From: Leptospira jelokensis
GTDB lineage: Bacteria > Spirochaetota > Leptospiria > Leptospirales > Leptospiraceae
DNA length: 64,000 bases
NCBI RefSeq assembly: GCF_004769635.1
Contig: NZ_RQGH01000015.1
Coordinates: 1 to 64,000 of the forward strand
Direction of reading: 5' to 3'
Shown piece after piece: positions 47,303-57,379 of this stretch. The position numbers and the translations under genes were made by a program. A model generated the notes under the pieces. That model had not been told where the DNA came from. It worked only from the letters and a program-made list of their open reading frames with translations, and did not search any database. Each line of letters begins with the position of its first letter. Positions within the stretch are counted from its first letter, which is position 1.

Positions 47303-47304
47303 AT

Positions 47305-48414
47305 ATGAATTGGATTAAAAATAAAAACGAAACAATCGTATATATCTTGTTAGCAGGGATTTTCCTTGCGACATGTTTCACTTTGTTTTTTGTTTTCAAA
47401 CCCTTTTTATGGGCTAGTTTTTTGTCTTTATTATTTTATTTGACCACTCGCAAACTCCACAAACGTTTAAAAAATTTTTTAGGCATTAAGTTCCACGGAC
47501 TTTCTCCTTACATCATGGTCATCTTAATGTTGGCCTGTGTTTTTATTCCCTCTTATCTGATTGTTTCCACCTTGATCCGCGAATCTTTAAACTTAGTCAG
47601 TTATGTGAGAAACCAACTCACTGAAGAATCCATTGTATCCCTATTACTCAATAGTCCAATGTTAACTGACTTTTTTACGGAAAATGAATTTTTTTGGATC
47701 AAACTTCCGATCCTCTACCGCGAGTATGTGGGACAACATATGGACATTCTGAATTTAGATTCCATCTATAGTTTGTTAAAAAATTCTTCTGGATTTTTGA
47801 TTGGTAGTTTTGAAGTACCTGGTGCCATCATCTTCAATGGATTTTTTACCTTTATCTTACTTTTTTTCCTCTATAAAGAAGGAAGCAGAATGGAACATGC
47901 CTTGTTTTTATTATTACCTTTCCCTACAGAAATTGAAGAACGACTTGGTCGTAGGATCGAGGAAGCCATTCGTACGGTGATGATGGGAAATTTATTCATT
48001 TCCTTACTCCAAGGGGCTCTCGTTTACGTACTGTTACTTTTTACATCTGTCTCAAATAAGTTTTTACTCTCAAGTATCGCCACTATCTTTTCACTCATCC
48101 CTGTTGTAGGCACATCTGTTGTTTGGTTTCCCATCGGTTTGTACATTGGCCTTGTGCAAGAGAATTGGACGGGAAGTATTTTATTTATGATTGCAGGTGG
48201 AGCAAGTTACCTCATTTTAGAAAATTTTGTGAAACCAAAAATTTTAGATAAAAAACTAAAAACCCATCCTTTCCTAATTTTCCTCTCACTGATTGGCGGA
48301 TTACAAGAATTTGGTGTTGCAGGGATCATCATTGGACCAATGGCCTTAACCCTTGTCATCATCCTTTGGGACTTTTGGAAAATTTTTAGGGAAACTCGCT
48401 TCAAAACCACATAA
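47305..48414 (+). CDS. AI-2E-type permease (UPF0118/PerM family)
   Basis: This 369-residue protein has around eight membrane helices and the family ending GGLQEFGVAGIIIGPMALTL, plus KGLxR-like loops. Members are proposed transporters or channels of varied and often unproven substrate, so the AI-2 label is nominal. The stop is immediately followed by the xseA ATG (taaATG), showing a tight operon with xseA-xseB. Confidence 0.85.
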   Translation: MNWIKNKNETIVYILLAGIFLATCFTLFFVFKPFLWASFLSLLFYLTTRKLHKRLKNFLGIKFHGLSPYIMVILMLACVFIPSYLIVSTLIRESLNLVSYVRNQLTEESIVSLLLNSPMLTDFFTENEFFWIKLPILYREYVGQHMDILNLDSIYSLLKNSSGFLIGSFEVPGAIIFNGFFTFILLFFLYKEGSRMEHALFLLLPFPTEIEERLGRRIEEAIRTVMMGNLFISLLQGALVYVLLLFTSVSNKFLLSSIATIFSLIPVVGTSVVWFPIGLYIGLVQENWTGSILFMIAGGASYLILENFVKPKILDKKLKTHPFLIFLSLIGGLQEFGVAGIIIGPMALTLVIILWDFWKIFRETRFKTT

Positions 48415-49692
48415 ATGGAAACTGTTGACTCCTCCCTTACTGTAAGCGAAGTCAATCGCCGCATCAAAGCGAAACTCCAAGATTCACCCGAATTCAAAAA
48501 TTTCTGGGTTCGCGGTGAGATTTCCAATTTCAGCCAAACCAATAGTTCAGGGCATATGTATTTTTCTTTAAAGGATACAGCCAGTGTCATCAAATGTGCT
48601 TTTTTTTCATACCAAGCAAAAAATTACAGAGGTACACCGTTACGAAATGGTATGGAAATCCTAGTTTATGGATCGGTCTCTGTTTATGAACCTGGTGGGT
48701 ACTATAGTTTAACGGTCCAAAAGATCGAAGAACTTGGTGAAGGTGATATTCTTTTAAAAATTGAAAAATTAAAAAAACAATTAGCTGAAAAAGGTATTTT
48801 TGATGCCACTCACAAACGTCCATTACCAAAATTTCCCAAACGATTAGGAATTGTCACGTCCCCAAAGGGTGCCGCTGTAGAAGACATCATTCGTATCGCC
48901 ACAGACCTAAACCCTTCCATACAAATCTTAGTTTCTCCCTGCCTAGTCCAAGGAGACGGAGCAGAAAATTCGATCATCGAAGCCATAAAAGAAATCAATG
49001 ACCCAAAATGGGAAGTGGATGTGATCATCGCAGGACGTGGTGGTGGTTCCTTCGAAGACCTAATGGCGTTTAACCAAGAATCGGTGGTGATGGCCTATTA
49101 CCAATCTCGGATTCCGATTATTTCTGCCGTAGGCCATGAAATTGACCGTGTGCTCACTGATTTAGCGGCGGATGCAACAACACCCACTCCCACTGCCGCT
49201 GCAAAATTAGCAATTCCCAATGTATCAGATACATTGATCCGATTAGATGAAATAGAAGACAGACTTAGGTCTGCCCTAACAGGCGTCATTCGAATTGGAA
49301 AAGAAAAAATGACAGGTGTGACAACACGTGTTGTCTTACAAAATCCAGAATCAATTTTAGAACCAAGACAAAACCATTTTGATGAATTGATGACTAAAAT
49401 TTCTTTACTTGGTAAAAACTACCTTGTCAAAAAACAAAGTGAATTCCAAAAAATTGATACTTTGTCAAACAATTGGAAATCGTATTTAGAAAGAATCCAA
49501 AACAAATTTAAACTCGCAGAACAAAGATTAGATCATTTTTCCCCACTTGGGACATTAAAACGTGGTTTTTCTGTTTTACGAAACGCAAACAAACAAGTGA
49601 TTTCATCGGTAAAACAAATAAAAGAAAAGGAAACTTTGGAAGTTTTTTTATTTGATGGAAAACTCCAAGTAGAAGTGAAAGAAAAAGGTTAG
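48415..49692 (+). CDS. xseA: Exodeoxyribonuclease VII large subunit XseA
   Basis: This protein of 425 residues makes up the bulk of exonuclease VII, which degrades single-stranded DNA. An OB-fold N-terminus ([33 protein letters not shown]) leads into the catalytic domain with [25 protein letters not shown] and [20 protein letters not shown], all family signatures. The long helical C-terminus binds XseB. Length is normal. Confidence 0.96.
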   Translation: METVDSSLTVSEVNRRIKAKLQDSPEFKNFWVRGEISNFSQTNSSGHMYFSLKDTASVIKCAFFSYQAKNYRGTPLRNGMEILVYGSVSVYEPGGYYSLTVQKIEELGEGDILLKIEKLKKQLAEKGIFDATHKRPLPKFPKRLGIVTSPKGAAVEDIIRIATDLNPSIQILVSPCLVQGDGAENSIIEAIKEINDPKWEVDVIIAGRGGGSFEDLMAFNQESVVMAYYQSRIPIISAVGHEIDRVLTDLAADATTPTPTAAAKLAIPNVSDTLIRLDEIEDRLRSALTGVIRIGKEKMTGVTTRVVLQNPESILEPRQNHFDELMTKISLLGKNYLVKKQSEFQKIDTLSNNWKSYLERIQNKFKLAEQRLDHFSPLGTLKRGFSVLRNANKQVISSVKQIKEKETLEVFLFDGKLQVEVKEKG

Positions 49693-49700
49693 GAAACACC

Positions 49701-49976
49701 ATGGTAGAAAAAAAATCAATTAGTTTTGAAGAGGCAATTCGCGAATTAGAAGACATTGCTGAAAAATTAGAACGTGGCACTTTGTCCTTAGAAGATTCCA
49801 TCAAAGCCTATGAAAGAGGTATGGAACTAAAAAAGATTTGTTCGGAACGACTTGTTGATGCGGAAGCAAAAATAGAATTTTTAACGAAATCACCAAGCGG
49901 AGAAGTTGTAAAATCTACGGTGAAAAAAAAGAAAGAAGAAACAACTTCGAAACCATTGGAAGAAGATTTATTTTAA
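49701..49976 (+). CDS. xseB: Exodeoxyribonuclease VII small subunit XseB
   Basis: This small helical subunit of 91 residues caps the XseA coiled stalks. The family core [18 protein letters not shown] and [18 protein letters not shown] is present, with a disordered Lys/Glu tail. The ATG follows the xseA stop by 8 bp. The next gene begins only 3 bp downstream. Confidence 0.94.
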   Translation: MVEKKSISFEEAIRELEDIAEKLERGTLSLEDSIKAYERGMELKKICSERLVDAEAKIEFLTKSPSGEVVKSTVKKKKEETTSKPLEEDLF

Positions 49977-49979
49977 AGA

Positions 49980-51380
49980 ATGAATTTCCAAGCCGTTTTC
50001 ATCCTCGGTTATTTACTCATCACCATTGCCATTGGAATTTACGCGGCAAAAAAAGTTAAAAACTCAAAAGACTTTATTTTAGCGGGAAGGAGTTTACCCC
50101 TTCCGATTTCCACTGCGGCATTGTTTGCCACTTGGTTTGGGAGCGAAACCATACTCGGTTCTTCAGTGGAATTTGCAAAAGGTGGTTTTTTAGCCGTCAT
50201 ACAAGATCCGTTTGGTGGTGCACTCTGTCTTTTTTTACTAGGACTTATTTTTGCAAAATACTTGTACCGAATGCAAATCCTAACCTTTGGGGATTTTTAC
50301 AAAAATCGGTATGGCAAAAAAATGGAGTTCATTGCCGGGATTTGTCTTATCTTTTCCTATTTTGGATGGGTGGCAGCTTAATTTGTGGCTCTTGGAATTA
50401 TGGTGCAAATTCTCTTTGGAATGAACCAATTTACTGCCATTGTGATTGGTGCATGCCTTGTGGTATTTTATACCTATTTAGGTGGGATGTGGTCTGTCTC
50501 CTTAACCGATTTTTTCCAATCCATTTCCATCATTGTTGGGCTTGTTGTCGTCATCATTGAACTAAATGGGATCAAACCCATTTGGAATTCCATTTCGGAA
50601 AAACCCGATGGATTTTTTTCCTTTTTTCCAGAATCCAATTACCATGCCTGGACCCTTTACCTGTCTGCCTGGATGGTTGTCGGATTTGGTTCCTTGCCTC
50701 AACAAGATATCTTCCAAAGGGTGATGTCTGCAAAATCAGAAAAAGTTGCCATTAGAGCATCTTACTTTTCCTCCATCTTGTACTTGTTATTTGCGATGAT
50801 CCCTTTGTTTTTGGGGTTACATGCAAAAAGTTTAATCCCCGATTTTGATTTAAATTCAGAAACAGGGCAACTGCTAATCCCAACCATGATCTCAAAATTT
50901 TGTAGTCCATGGATCCAAGTTTTATTTTTTTCTGCATTGATATCCGCGATTTTATCTACGGCATCAGGTGCCATCCTTGCGCCCTCCTCCATCTTATCTG
51001 AGAATATACTAAAATACGCATTTAAGAATATGAATGATAAAAAATTATTACTCCTCTCAAGGGTTTCTGTTCTTATCATTGCCGGTATATCGTTTGTCCT
51101 AGCAGTAGGTAAACCATCCATTTATGCTCTTGTTGAAGACTCAGGTGGGATCTCCCTCGTCACTTTGTTTATCCCCATGGTGTTTGGCCTTATGAGTAAA
51201 CGTGCAGATGAAAGATCTGCTTTATTTTCGTTATTTGTTGGTATTGGGACATGGCTTGTTTTAGAAGTGTATGGTGATGATATGACGAGCCACTTCTATG
51301 GAACCATCGCAAGCCTAATTGCGATCCTTGTGGGGATGTATCTTTTTCCTAAGAAAGAGAAATCTCAAGTAACCACGTAA
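49980..51380 (+). pseudogene. Sodium:solute symporter, broken by an in-frame TAA
   Basis: Two readings in the same frame (49980-50381 and 50382-51380) together give a normal SSS-family protein of about 466 residues. The first half has DFILAGRSLPLPISTAALFA and TLFGDFYKNRYGKKM-type motifs. The second resumes with GIMVQILFGMNQFTAIVIGA, TYLGGMWSVSLTDFFQS and GSLPQQDIFQRVMSAKS. A TAA at 50379-50381 interrupts FGWVAA-(stop)-FVALG, where the family usually has Gln, so one C-to-T change (CAA to TAA) would explain it. No frameshift is present. Read-through or an internal GTG restart (50385) seem unlikely to give a working transporter, since helices 1-4 would be separate. Substrate not identifiable. 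Confidence 0.85.
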
Positions 51381-52398
51381 ATACATCCTTCATCTCGATC
51401 CCAAGTGCCTTGGCTTGTTGAGGGATGAGGCTTGTGCCAGTCATGCCAGGTAATGTATTGGTTTCCAAAACATATGGAATTCCATCGGAGATGATAAAAT
51501 CTGTCCTGGAATAACCCTTGCATCCAAGTATCTGATGGCAAGACAAACTATATTCTTGTAAGGTCTTTGTGATGGTTTCCCCAACTGGCGCGGGTGTGAT
51601 TTCTTCACTGGCACCTTTTGTGTATTTGGCTTCAAAATCAAAAAATTCTGATTTCGGACGGATTTCTGTTGGCACTAAGGCAAAAGGATTTCGTTTTTTC
51701 CCTTCAGGTTTTTCCAGGACACCAATCGATACTTCCGTTCCCGTTACTAATTTTTGCACAAGCACTCGGTCTTCCGAAACAAAGATTTTATCCACTAAAG
51801 TCATCGCTTCTTCGGCTGTTTTTGCCATACCAGTGTTTACACTAGATCCACCTAACGTAGGTTTTATGAAAACGGGGTAAGAAAATGGTAAATTGAGTAA
51901 GGTTTTTCTGGAATCAGATTTTCCCTTTTCCAATTCCAAAAAAGGTGCCACAGGAATGCCAATTGTCTGGAACAAAAGATTGGCTCTATATTTATCCATG
52001 GCAAGGGCTGATGAAAGAACCCCAGATCCTGTATGTGGGATACCCATGATATCTAAAAAGCCTTGGATCCTGCCATCTTCTCCGGCACCACCGTGTAATC
52101 CAAGAAAGGCGGAAGAAAGACCTAATTTCCCTAGTTCACCTGGGAGGCTATGTGAGGTAATCCCATTGGCAGTATTAAATTCTTGTGAAAATTCAGTTTC
52201 ATTTTTTCCAGTAGGATCGGGATAAATGGGACCTTCATTTTTAGGGATCCAAAATTTACCATTGGAGTCGATGTAAATGGGACAAACATCGTATTTTTCC
52301 CTATCAATCGTAGCAAAAATAAAAGAGGAAGAACGAACAGAAATGATATGTTCTCCGGAGACTCCTCCGAAAAGCAATGCTATTTTGGTTTTGGGCAT
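51349..52398 (-). CDS. ddl: D-alanine-D-alanine ligase Ddl
   Basis: This 349-residue ATP-grasp enzyme makes the D-Ala-D-Ala of peptidoglycan. Motifs: [63 protein letters not shown] and [16 protein letters not shown] near the end. Its 3' end overlaps the convergent symporter gene by 32 bp. Confidence 0.95.
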   Translation of the reverse strand: MPKTKIALLFGGVSGEHIISVRSSSFIFATIDREKYDVCPIYIDSNGKFWIPKNEGPIYPDPTGKNETEFSQEFNTANGITSHSLPGELGKLGLSSAFLGLHGGAGEDGRIQGFLDIMGIPHTGSGVLSSALAMDKYRANLLFQTIGIPVAPFLELEKGKSDSRKTLLNLPFSYPVFIKPTLGGSSVNTGMAKTAEEAMTLVDKIFVSEDRVLVQKLVTGTEVSIGVLEKPEGKKRNPFALVPTEIRPKSEFFDFEAKYTKGASEEITPAPVGETITKTLQEYSLSCHQILGCKGYSRTDFIISDGIPYVLETNTLPGMTGTSLIPQQAKALGIEMKDVFTWLLEISLS

Positions 52399-52445
52399 GA
52401 AATCACTTGATTCCTTTTCGTGAAAGTGAACGATATTGAAATTAC

Positions 52446-53855
52446 GTGGATTCCCGCTTTAAAATTCAATTCGGAATTGTTTTTTCTTTCCTCTTTCTCT
52501 GTTCCTCTTTACAGGCCAAAATTCCAAATTCATTCACCGAAGATACCAAATCCAAATATTCACAATTTTGGTTTTTATATGAAGCGGAATCTCGTGGACG
52601 ACAAAACTTTTTTGCCTTTCGTCCATTTTATATGAGTTTCACCGATAGGTCGTACGCCTTTCAATTCCGAAGTTACCTTTCACCCATTTATTACAAAGAA
52701 GAAACCAATTACTGGTACACTTGGTCCTCTTTATTTTTTTTCAGTGGGACTGGATTCAAACATGTGGAAGGGGATGAAGACGAAGACATACTCATCACTC
52801 CACTTTTTTTATGGGGAAAAGGGGAATCACAACGAGAAAATTATTATAGTATCTTTCCCATCTATGGAAAAATCCGTAACAAACTTTCCTACCAAGAACT
52901 CAATTACGTACTCTTTCCCATTTACTCGGAATGGAAATACAAAACTTACAAAGCAAAGTCTATACTCTGGCCATTCGTGATGTGGGGAGGATCAGAAACT
53001 AGAGATGATTTTAGGGTGTTTCCTTTTTATTCTAAAAAAGAGCATGAAGGGAAGTACAGGCGTTATTCGGTCTTATGGCCTTTTTTCCAATGGGGAGAAG
53101 AACGTTTGGATAAAAAAGAACCTACTACTTACCAAATTTATTTTCCGTTTTACAACCAAAAAGATTCCCTCGATGGGAATATGAAAAGTAGAGCCTTCCT
53201 ATGGTTTCCATTGATCAATTCCCTATTTTCCTATGGGTATGACAAAAAAACGGGACAAACCAACTACACTGCCCTTTTCATTTTATTCCAATACACAACT
53301 TCTACAAAAAAAGACACTGAAAAACTTGTATTTTTTCCCTTGTATGGGTATTCCTATTTTGCCAATAAAGAAGCTGAGTTCATCACACCGTTTTACATCC
53401 GTTTATCGCAAAATACTTCCCATTTAAAATCTACATCCCATTTCCTTTTGCCATTTTATTCTCATATGAAAAATGAGTATGTCCAAACCGGACGAGAGGA
53501 TTATTATTGGAAACTTTGGCCACTCTTTCGATACCATAAAGACCCAGAAGGGAATTTTGGATGGAATACTTTAGCCATCATCCCGGTTCGTTTTGAAGTG
53601 ATGGAAGATGTTTGGGAACCAATCTTCTCTCTCATTGAATACAAAAGGTCATCTAATGGAGAAAAACGATTGCACCTAATTACAAGACTTTATACACAAA
53701 GATGGACAGAGGATGAAACACATATCCACATCCCTATTCTAATGGAATATTCAAAATCAAAATCAGGTTTTCGGTATGAATTTGCTTATGGTTTACTTGG
53801 GATCGATACAAGGGAAGATACCAATCATTACAAATTCTTTTGGTGGGAAATATGA
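52446..53855 (+). CDS. Repeat-rich exported protein, possible outer membrane beta protein, coupled to mlaE
   Basis: This 469-residue protein begins at a GTG (52446) and has a signal peptide ([16 protein letters not shown]). The rest is built from about a dozen short units, each with an aromatic strand of the type FPIY, FPFY, LWPF or LPFY followed by a polar Lys/Asp/Glu turn, spaced roughly 20-40 residues. It ends with a bulky FFWWEI tail. Such alternating aromatic strands and polar turns fit a beta-barrel or beta-sheet outer membrane or periplasmic protein. I know no named family. Its stop overlaps the mlaE start (ATGA), so it is translated together with the Mla lipid transporter genes and probably works with them. 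Confidence 0.65.
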   Translation: MDSRFKIQFGIVFSFLFLCSSLQAKIPNSFTEDTKSKYSQFWFLYEAESRGRQNFFAFRPFYMSFTDRSYAFQFRSYLSPIYYKEETNYWYTWSSLFFFSGTGFKHVEGDEDEDILITPLFLWGKGESQRENYYSIFPIYGKIRNKLSYQELNYVLFPIYSEWKYKTYKAKSILWPFVMWGGSETRDDFRVFPFYSKKEHEGKYRRYSVLWPFFQWGEERLDKKEPTTYQIYFPFYNQKDSLDGNMKSRAFLWFPLINSLFSYGYDKKTGQTNYTALFILFQYTTSTKKDTEKLVFFPLYGYSYFANKEAEFITPFYIRLSQNTSHLKSTSHFLLPFYSHMKNEYVQTGREDYYWKLWPLFRYHKDPEGNFGWNTLAIIPVRFEVMEDVWEPIFSLIEYKRSSNGEKRLHLITRLYTQRWTEDETHIHIPILMEYSKSKSGFRYEFAYGLLGIDTREDTNHYKFFWWEI

Positions 53856-54628
53856 TCCGATTGTATCGTAAAACCGTGGAACCATTCCTCTATGCCATTG
53901 GGTATACTGTTTTACTTCTGTTTCGAGCCATAGGCCAATCCCACCATTTGTATTTCAAAAGGCGTGAAATCTTAGAACAGATGTTTATCGCTGGTGTTGG
54001 TTCTTTATTTGTGGTTTCCATCGTTTCCATTTTCACTGGTATGATCCTTGGATTGAATACTGGACTTGGGTTACGAGACTTTGGAGCGGAAGGTCAAATT
54101 GGACTCTTACTCACCATCACACTCACAAGAGAGATGTCACCTTTTATGACCTCTCTCATCCTTGCCGCATCTGTTGGATCAGCGATGGCCGCTGAAATTG
54201 GTACCATGAAAGTATCTGAAGAAATTGATGCCTTGGAAGTCATGTCCATAAGCCCTGTTCGCTACCTTGTCATGCCTCGTATCGTAGGTTTTTCGATTAT
54301 GGTGCCTGTACTTTGTGTGTATTCGGCAGCACTTGGGATATTAGGTGGAGGGATTGTTGGCCATTTCCAATTGGGAATTGATATGATCAGTTATTTCCAA
54401 GATGTTTACTACCGCATCTCCTCTGTGCCTGGGCTAAAGGATTTATATGTCGGTTTACTCAAAGGTTATGTTTTTGGATTGTCGATTGCTACCATCTCTT
54501 GTAGCCAAGGACTCCGAACCGAAGGTGGTGCCATCGGTGTGGGCCAAACGACAAGAAAGGCTGTTGTGACCTCATTCCTTATGGTCATTTTTTCCGGTTA
54601 TGTGCTCACGGCACTCTTTTACAAATAA
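53852..54628 (+). CDS. mlaE: Mla lipid transporter permease MlaE
   Basis: This 258-residue permease belongs to an ABC system that moves phospholipids between inner and outer membranes. The MlaE/PermE signatures are present: [40 protein letters not shown] and [21 protein letters not shown]. The ATG overlaps the stop of the repeat protein, and mlaF starts 8 bp after it. Confidence 0.95.
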   Translation: MIRLYRKTVEPFLYAIGYTVLLLFRAIGQSHHLYFKRREILEQMFIAGVGSLFVVSIVSIFTGMILGLNTGLGLRDFGAEGQIGLLLTITLTREMSPFMTSLILAASVGSAMAAEIGTMKVSEEIDALEVMSISPVRYLVMPRIVGFSIMVPVLCVYSAALGILGGGIVGHFQLGIDMISYFQDVYYRISSVPGLKDLYVGLLKGYVFGLSIATISCSQGLRTEGGAIGVGQTTRKAVVTSFLMVIFSGYVLTALFYK

Positions 54629-54636
54629 AGGACAAT

Positions 54637-55425
54637 ATGGAACCATTTGCCATTGAAATGAAAAATGTTCACAAAGCCTTCGGCAAACGTAAGATCTTAC
54701 GTGGTATGAACTTACAAGTGAAACAAGGGGAAACCATGGTCATCCTCGGACCCTCAGGTACGGGAAAATCGGTGAGTCTCAAACACATCACGGGCCTTCT
54801 TGACCCTGACGAAGGGGATTGTTTTATCTTTGGGGAATCCATCGTCCATGCGAACGAAAAAAAAAGAGAAGAACTACGATCGAAGTTAGGAGTTCTCTTC
54901 CAATCAGGAGCCCTGATCAATTGGCTCACTGTGTATGAAAATGTAGCCTTACCACTGAGAGAACATAAAATTGCACACGGGACTGAACTCGATCGGATCG
55001 TAATGGAAAAATTACAGTGGTTAGACTTAGTGCCTGCCAAAGACACTTTGCCCAGTAATATTTCAGGGGGGATGAAAAAACGTGTGGGCCTTGCGCGAGC
55101 TCTCACCTCACAACCTAAAATTGTGATGTATGATGAACCAACCTCAGGCCTTGACCCGGTTATGTCCAATGTGATCAATGACCTCGTCATCCGATTGCAA
55201 AAGGAGTTAGGTCTAACTTCCATTGTGGTCACACATGATATGAATTCAGCATACCGGATCGCCGATCGGATCAGTTTTTTGTATGAAGGCCGAGTGCAGT
55301 TTTGTGGCACTTCAGAAGAGATCCAATCCTCCAAGGATCCTGTCATCCAACAGTTCATCCACGGGAATACGGCAGGGCCAATGATCCTCGATCACTCGGA
55401 ATTAAAAAAAGGAAAATCAAATTGA
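54637..55425 (+). CDS. mlaF: Mla lipid transporter ATPase MlaF
   Basis: This ABC ATPase (262 residues) has Walker [16 protein letters not shown]-loop [13 protein letters not shown], signature [16 protein letters not shown], Walker [15 protein letters not shown] and the H-loop His in [15 protein letters not shown]. It is the energy subunit of the Mla complex and sits between mlaE and mlaD. Confidence 0.96.
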   Translation: MEPFAIEMKNVHKAFGKRKILRGMNLQVKQGETMVILGPSGTGKSVSLKHITGLLDPDEGDCFIFGESIVHANEKKREELRSKLGVLFQSGALINWLTVYENVALPLREHKIAHGTELDRIVMEKLQWLDLVPAKDTLPSNISGGMKKRVGLARALTSQPKIVMYDEPTSGLDPVMSNVINDLVIRLQKELGLTSIVVTHDMNSAYRIADRISFLYEGRVQFCGTSEEIQSSKDPVIQQFIHGNTAGPMILDHSELKKGKSN

Positions 55426-55457
55426 CTTTGTTCACAATCCAAGGAGAATTTTAGAGA

Positions 55458-56231
55458 ATGCCTACCATAGGTCGCGCTCTCATTGTTGGTTTATTATTTG
55501 TTTTCTCTCTCGTAGCAGTTGGGTACTTCACCATTGTTACAGAAGGTGGTCCTTTCCAAAAGACAGGTTACCAACTCCCAGTTTACTTTCCCGATGCGGA
55601 AGGGATTAAAATTGGAAATAAGGTCACCATCCACGGAGTTCCTTTTGGGTACGTATCCAAAATCCGATTGGTACAGATTGATGAAATGGGAAATCTTTTG
55701 CCAGAAGGAGAAACGGGGATTGGAACCAAAGTGGAACTCACCTTACTCCTCAAAGGGAAAGTCCAACTGTTCTCCAATTACGAAATCACGATCAAAAACG
55801 AAAGTTTGTTATCAGGCCGCGTAGTGGCTCTCGATCCTGGTTCTAAATTCCCAGTCGATCCCAAAACGAAAGAATACCTGATGACAGAAGCCCCGATGAG
55901 CCAAATTGAAATTGCTCCGAGGTCAGGAAAACTCCTCCCCATCCAAGGAAAGGTCACCCAAGACCCACTCGTTTCCTTATCTGAGCTCATCGCCGAGAAC
56001 CGTTCTGATATTCGTAAGACCGTGCAAAACATTGCAAGTATCACAGGAAAGATCAATGAAGGCCAAGGGACCCTCGGAAAACTCATCAATGAAAGTGATG
56101 TTCACAAATCGGTGAACACCACCCTCGGGGATGCGCAAGTGGTCTTAAAGGAACTGAGGGAGGGTCTAGAAGACACCAGAGAACAAGCCCCTGTGACGAG
56201 TTTCATTCGTTCTGCACTGAGTGCTTTTTAG
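55458..56231 (+). CDS. mlaD: Mla lipid-binding protein MlaD (MCE family)
   Basis: This 257-residue protein has one N-terminal helix ([18 protein letters not shown]) and an MCE domain ([29 protein letters not shown]). In E. coli such domains form a hexameric ring channel for lipids. The C-terminal part is helical (about 170-255). MlaB and MlaC are not seen next to this operon. The gene starts 32 bp after mlaF and ends 177 bp before lpxC. Confidence 0.93.
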   Translation: MPTIGRALIVGLLFVFSLVAVGYFTIVTEGGPFQKTGYQLPVYFPDAEGIKIGNKVTIHGVPFGYVSKIRLVQIDEMGNLLPEGETGIGTKVELTLLLKGKVQLFSNYEITIKNESLLSGRVVALDPGSKFPVDPKTKEYLMTEAPMSQIEIAPRSGKLLPIQGKVTQDPLVSLSELIAENRSDIRKTVQNIASITGKINEGQGTLGKLINESDVHKSVNTTLGDAQVVLKELREGLEDTREQAPVTSFIRSALSAF

Positions 56232-56377
56232 TGCTAACACGGAGAATACGGTCCCATTTGTAGCGGAATTTCTTCAAATTACCCCTTTTCCCTGAGCGTC
56301 ACAATTCCACCACACTGTTGTAAAAAAGAGACATTTTTTTGACTTCTGGTTTCGGTTTTGGAATTGTCCATGGGCCG

Positions 56378-56403
56378 ATTCCTACAAATTTGTAAGTAGG
56401 AAT
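56378..56403 (+). promoter_or_regulatory. Hairpin covering the lpxC ribosome binding site
   Basis: An 8-bp perfect inverted repeat, attcctac (56378-56385) and gtaggaat (56396-56403), flanks a 10-nt loop that is itself a palindrome (aaatttgt). The right arm holds the AGGA ribosome site 5-9 nt ahead of the lpxC ATG (56409). As RNA it would hide that site; as DNA it could be an operator. LpxC level is tightly controlled in other bacteria, which makes either role plausible. Confidence 0.5.
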
Positions 56404-56408
56404 TGATT

Positions 56409-57317
56409 ATGCAAACGGTGATCCATCGAAAAACGATCCAAAACTCTGTCACTTTAAAGGGTATTGGCGTACATTCTGGAAAAGTGGTGACACTCCGCCT
56501 CCATCCAGCCGAGGCGAATACGGGACTTATCTTCTATCTTTATAAAGGCATCCAAAAAATCAGAATTCCTGTCTCTCTCGACCATGTCGTCGACACAAGC
56601 AATGCCACAACCATCGGCGATGGCGGTTCCAACCGGGTCCAAACCATTGAGCATTTGCTCGCAGCGGTGCACACCCTAGGCATAACAGATTGTATTTTTG
56701 AAATTGATTCGGTTGAGGTTCCCATTATGGACGGGTCCTCCCTCCCTTTTTGGGAAGGGATTCGTTCCGCCGGCATTCGAGTGCTTGAGGAAACCATAGA
56801 GCCCATTACCATCACAAACCCAATTTGGGTGGTAGACGGTGACAAATACCTAGTGATGCTCCCTTCGGATGAATTAAAAGTCACGTATAGCATTGATTTT
56901 AACCACCCACTCCTTCGGGGACAATCCTACACCACGACACTAGATGAATCCATTTTGGGATCTGATATCTTACCTGCGAGAACCTTTGGGTTTTTAAAGG
57001 ATGTAGAAGCGCTCCAGGCTCGTGGACTTGCCATGGGAGGGTCTCTCGACAATGCTGTGGTGCTCACAGACGACGGGTATCTAAACGACCACCTGCGTTA
57101 TGACAACGAATGTGTCCGCCATAAGATCCTGGACTTAGTGGGTGACCTAGCGGTCATGGGGCGTCCGTTCCGAGGCCATCTCATTGCATCGAAAGCAGGC
57201 CATGCCCTAGACATTTCACTTGCGAAGTGCATCATGAGCCAGTTTACGGGGAACGAACTCACCCAGTACAAAAGCAAACGAATCCCTCTTTTCTCCAAAA
57301 AAGAAGCCGCAAAGTAA
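56409..57317 (+). CDS. lpxC: UDP-3-O-acyl-N-acetylglucosamine deacetylase LpxC
   Basis: This 302-residue zinc enzyme carries out the committed step of lipid A synthesis. Motifs: GIGVHSGKVVTLRLHPA near the N-terminus, QTIEHLLAAVHTLGI (first zinc His), PARTFGFLKDVE, NECVRHKILDLVGDLAVMG (second zinc His and Asp, HKxxD) and RPFRGHLIASKAGHALD (catalytic His). The ATG at 56409 is chosen over a TTG 6 bp upstream because it starts the normal MQTVIHRKTI. Lipid A in the envelope fits the Mla operon just before it. Confidence 0.96.
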   Translation: MQTVIHRKTIQNSVTLKGIGVHSGKVVTLRLHPAEANTGLIFYLYKGIQKIRIPVSLDHVVDTSNATTIGDGGSNRVQTIEHLLAAVHTLGITDCIFEIDSVEVPIMDGSSLPFWEGIRSAGIRVLEETIEPITITNPIWVVDGDKYLVMLPSDELKVTYSIDFNHPLLRGQSYTTTLDESILGSDILPARTFGFLKDVEALQARGLAMGGSLDNAVVLTDDGYLNDHLRYDNECVRHKILDLVGDLAVMGRPFRGHLIASKAGHALDISLAKCIMSQFTGNELTQYKSKRIPLFSKKEAAK

Positions 57318-57379
57318 ACAAAACCGTTTTTTACTTTCCAAACCAGGCCAAAACAAAAGTATTTTTGGCATAGGTTCGG

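Noticed and set aside
50379..50381. Stop in the symporter as a recoded Sec or Pyl codon
   Set aside because: TAA is not used for selenocysteine (TGA) or pyrrolysine (TAG).
54669..55358. Minus-strand open reading over mlaF
   Set aside because: Mirror image of the ABC ATPase; the mlaF motifs are all on the plus strand.
57311..57337. A/T-rich inverted repeat (aaagtaaa and tttacttt) after lpxC as a terminator
   Set aside because: The stem is all weak pairs apart from two, so it is not stable enough to call.
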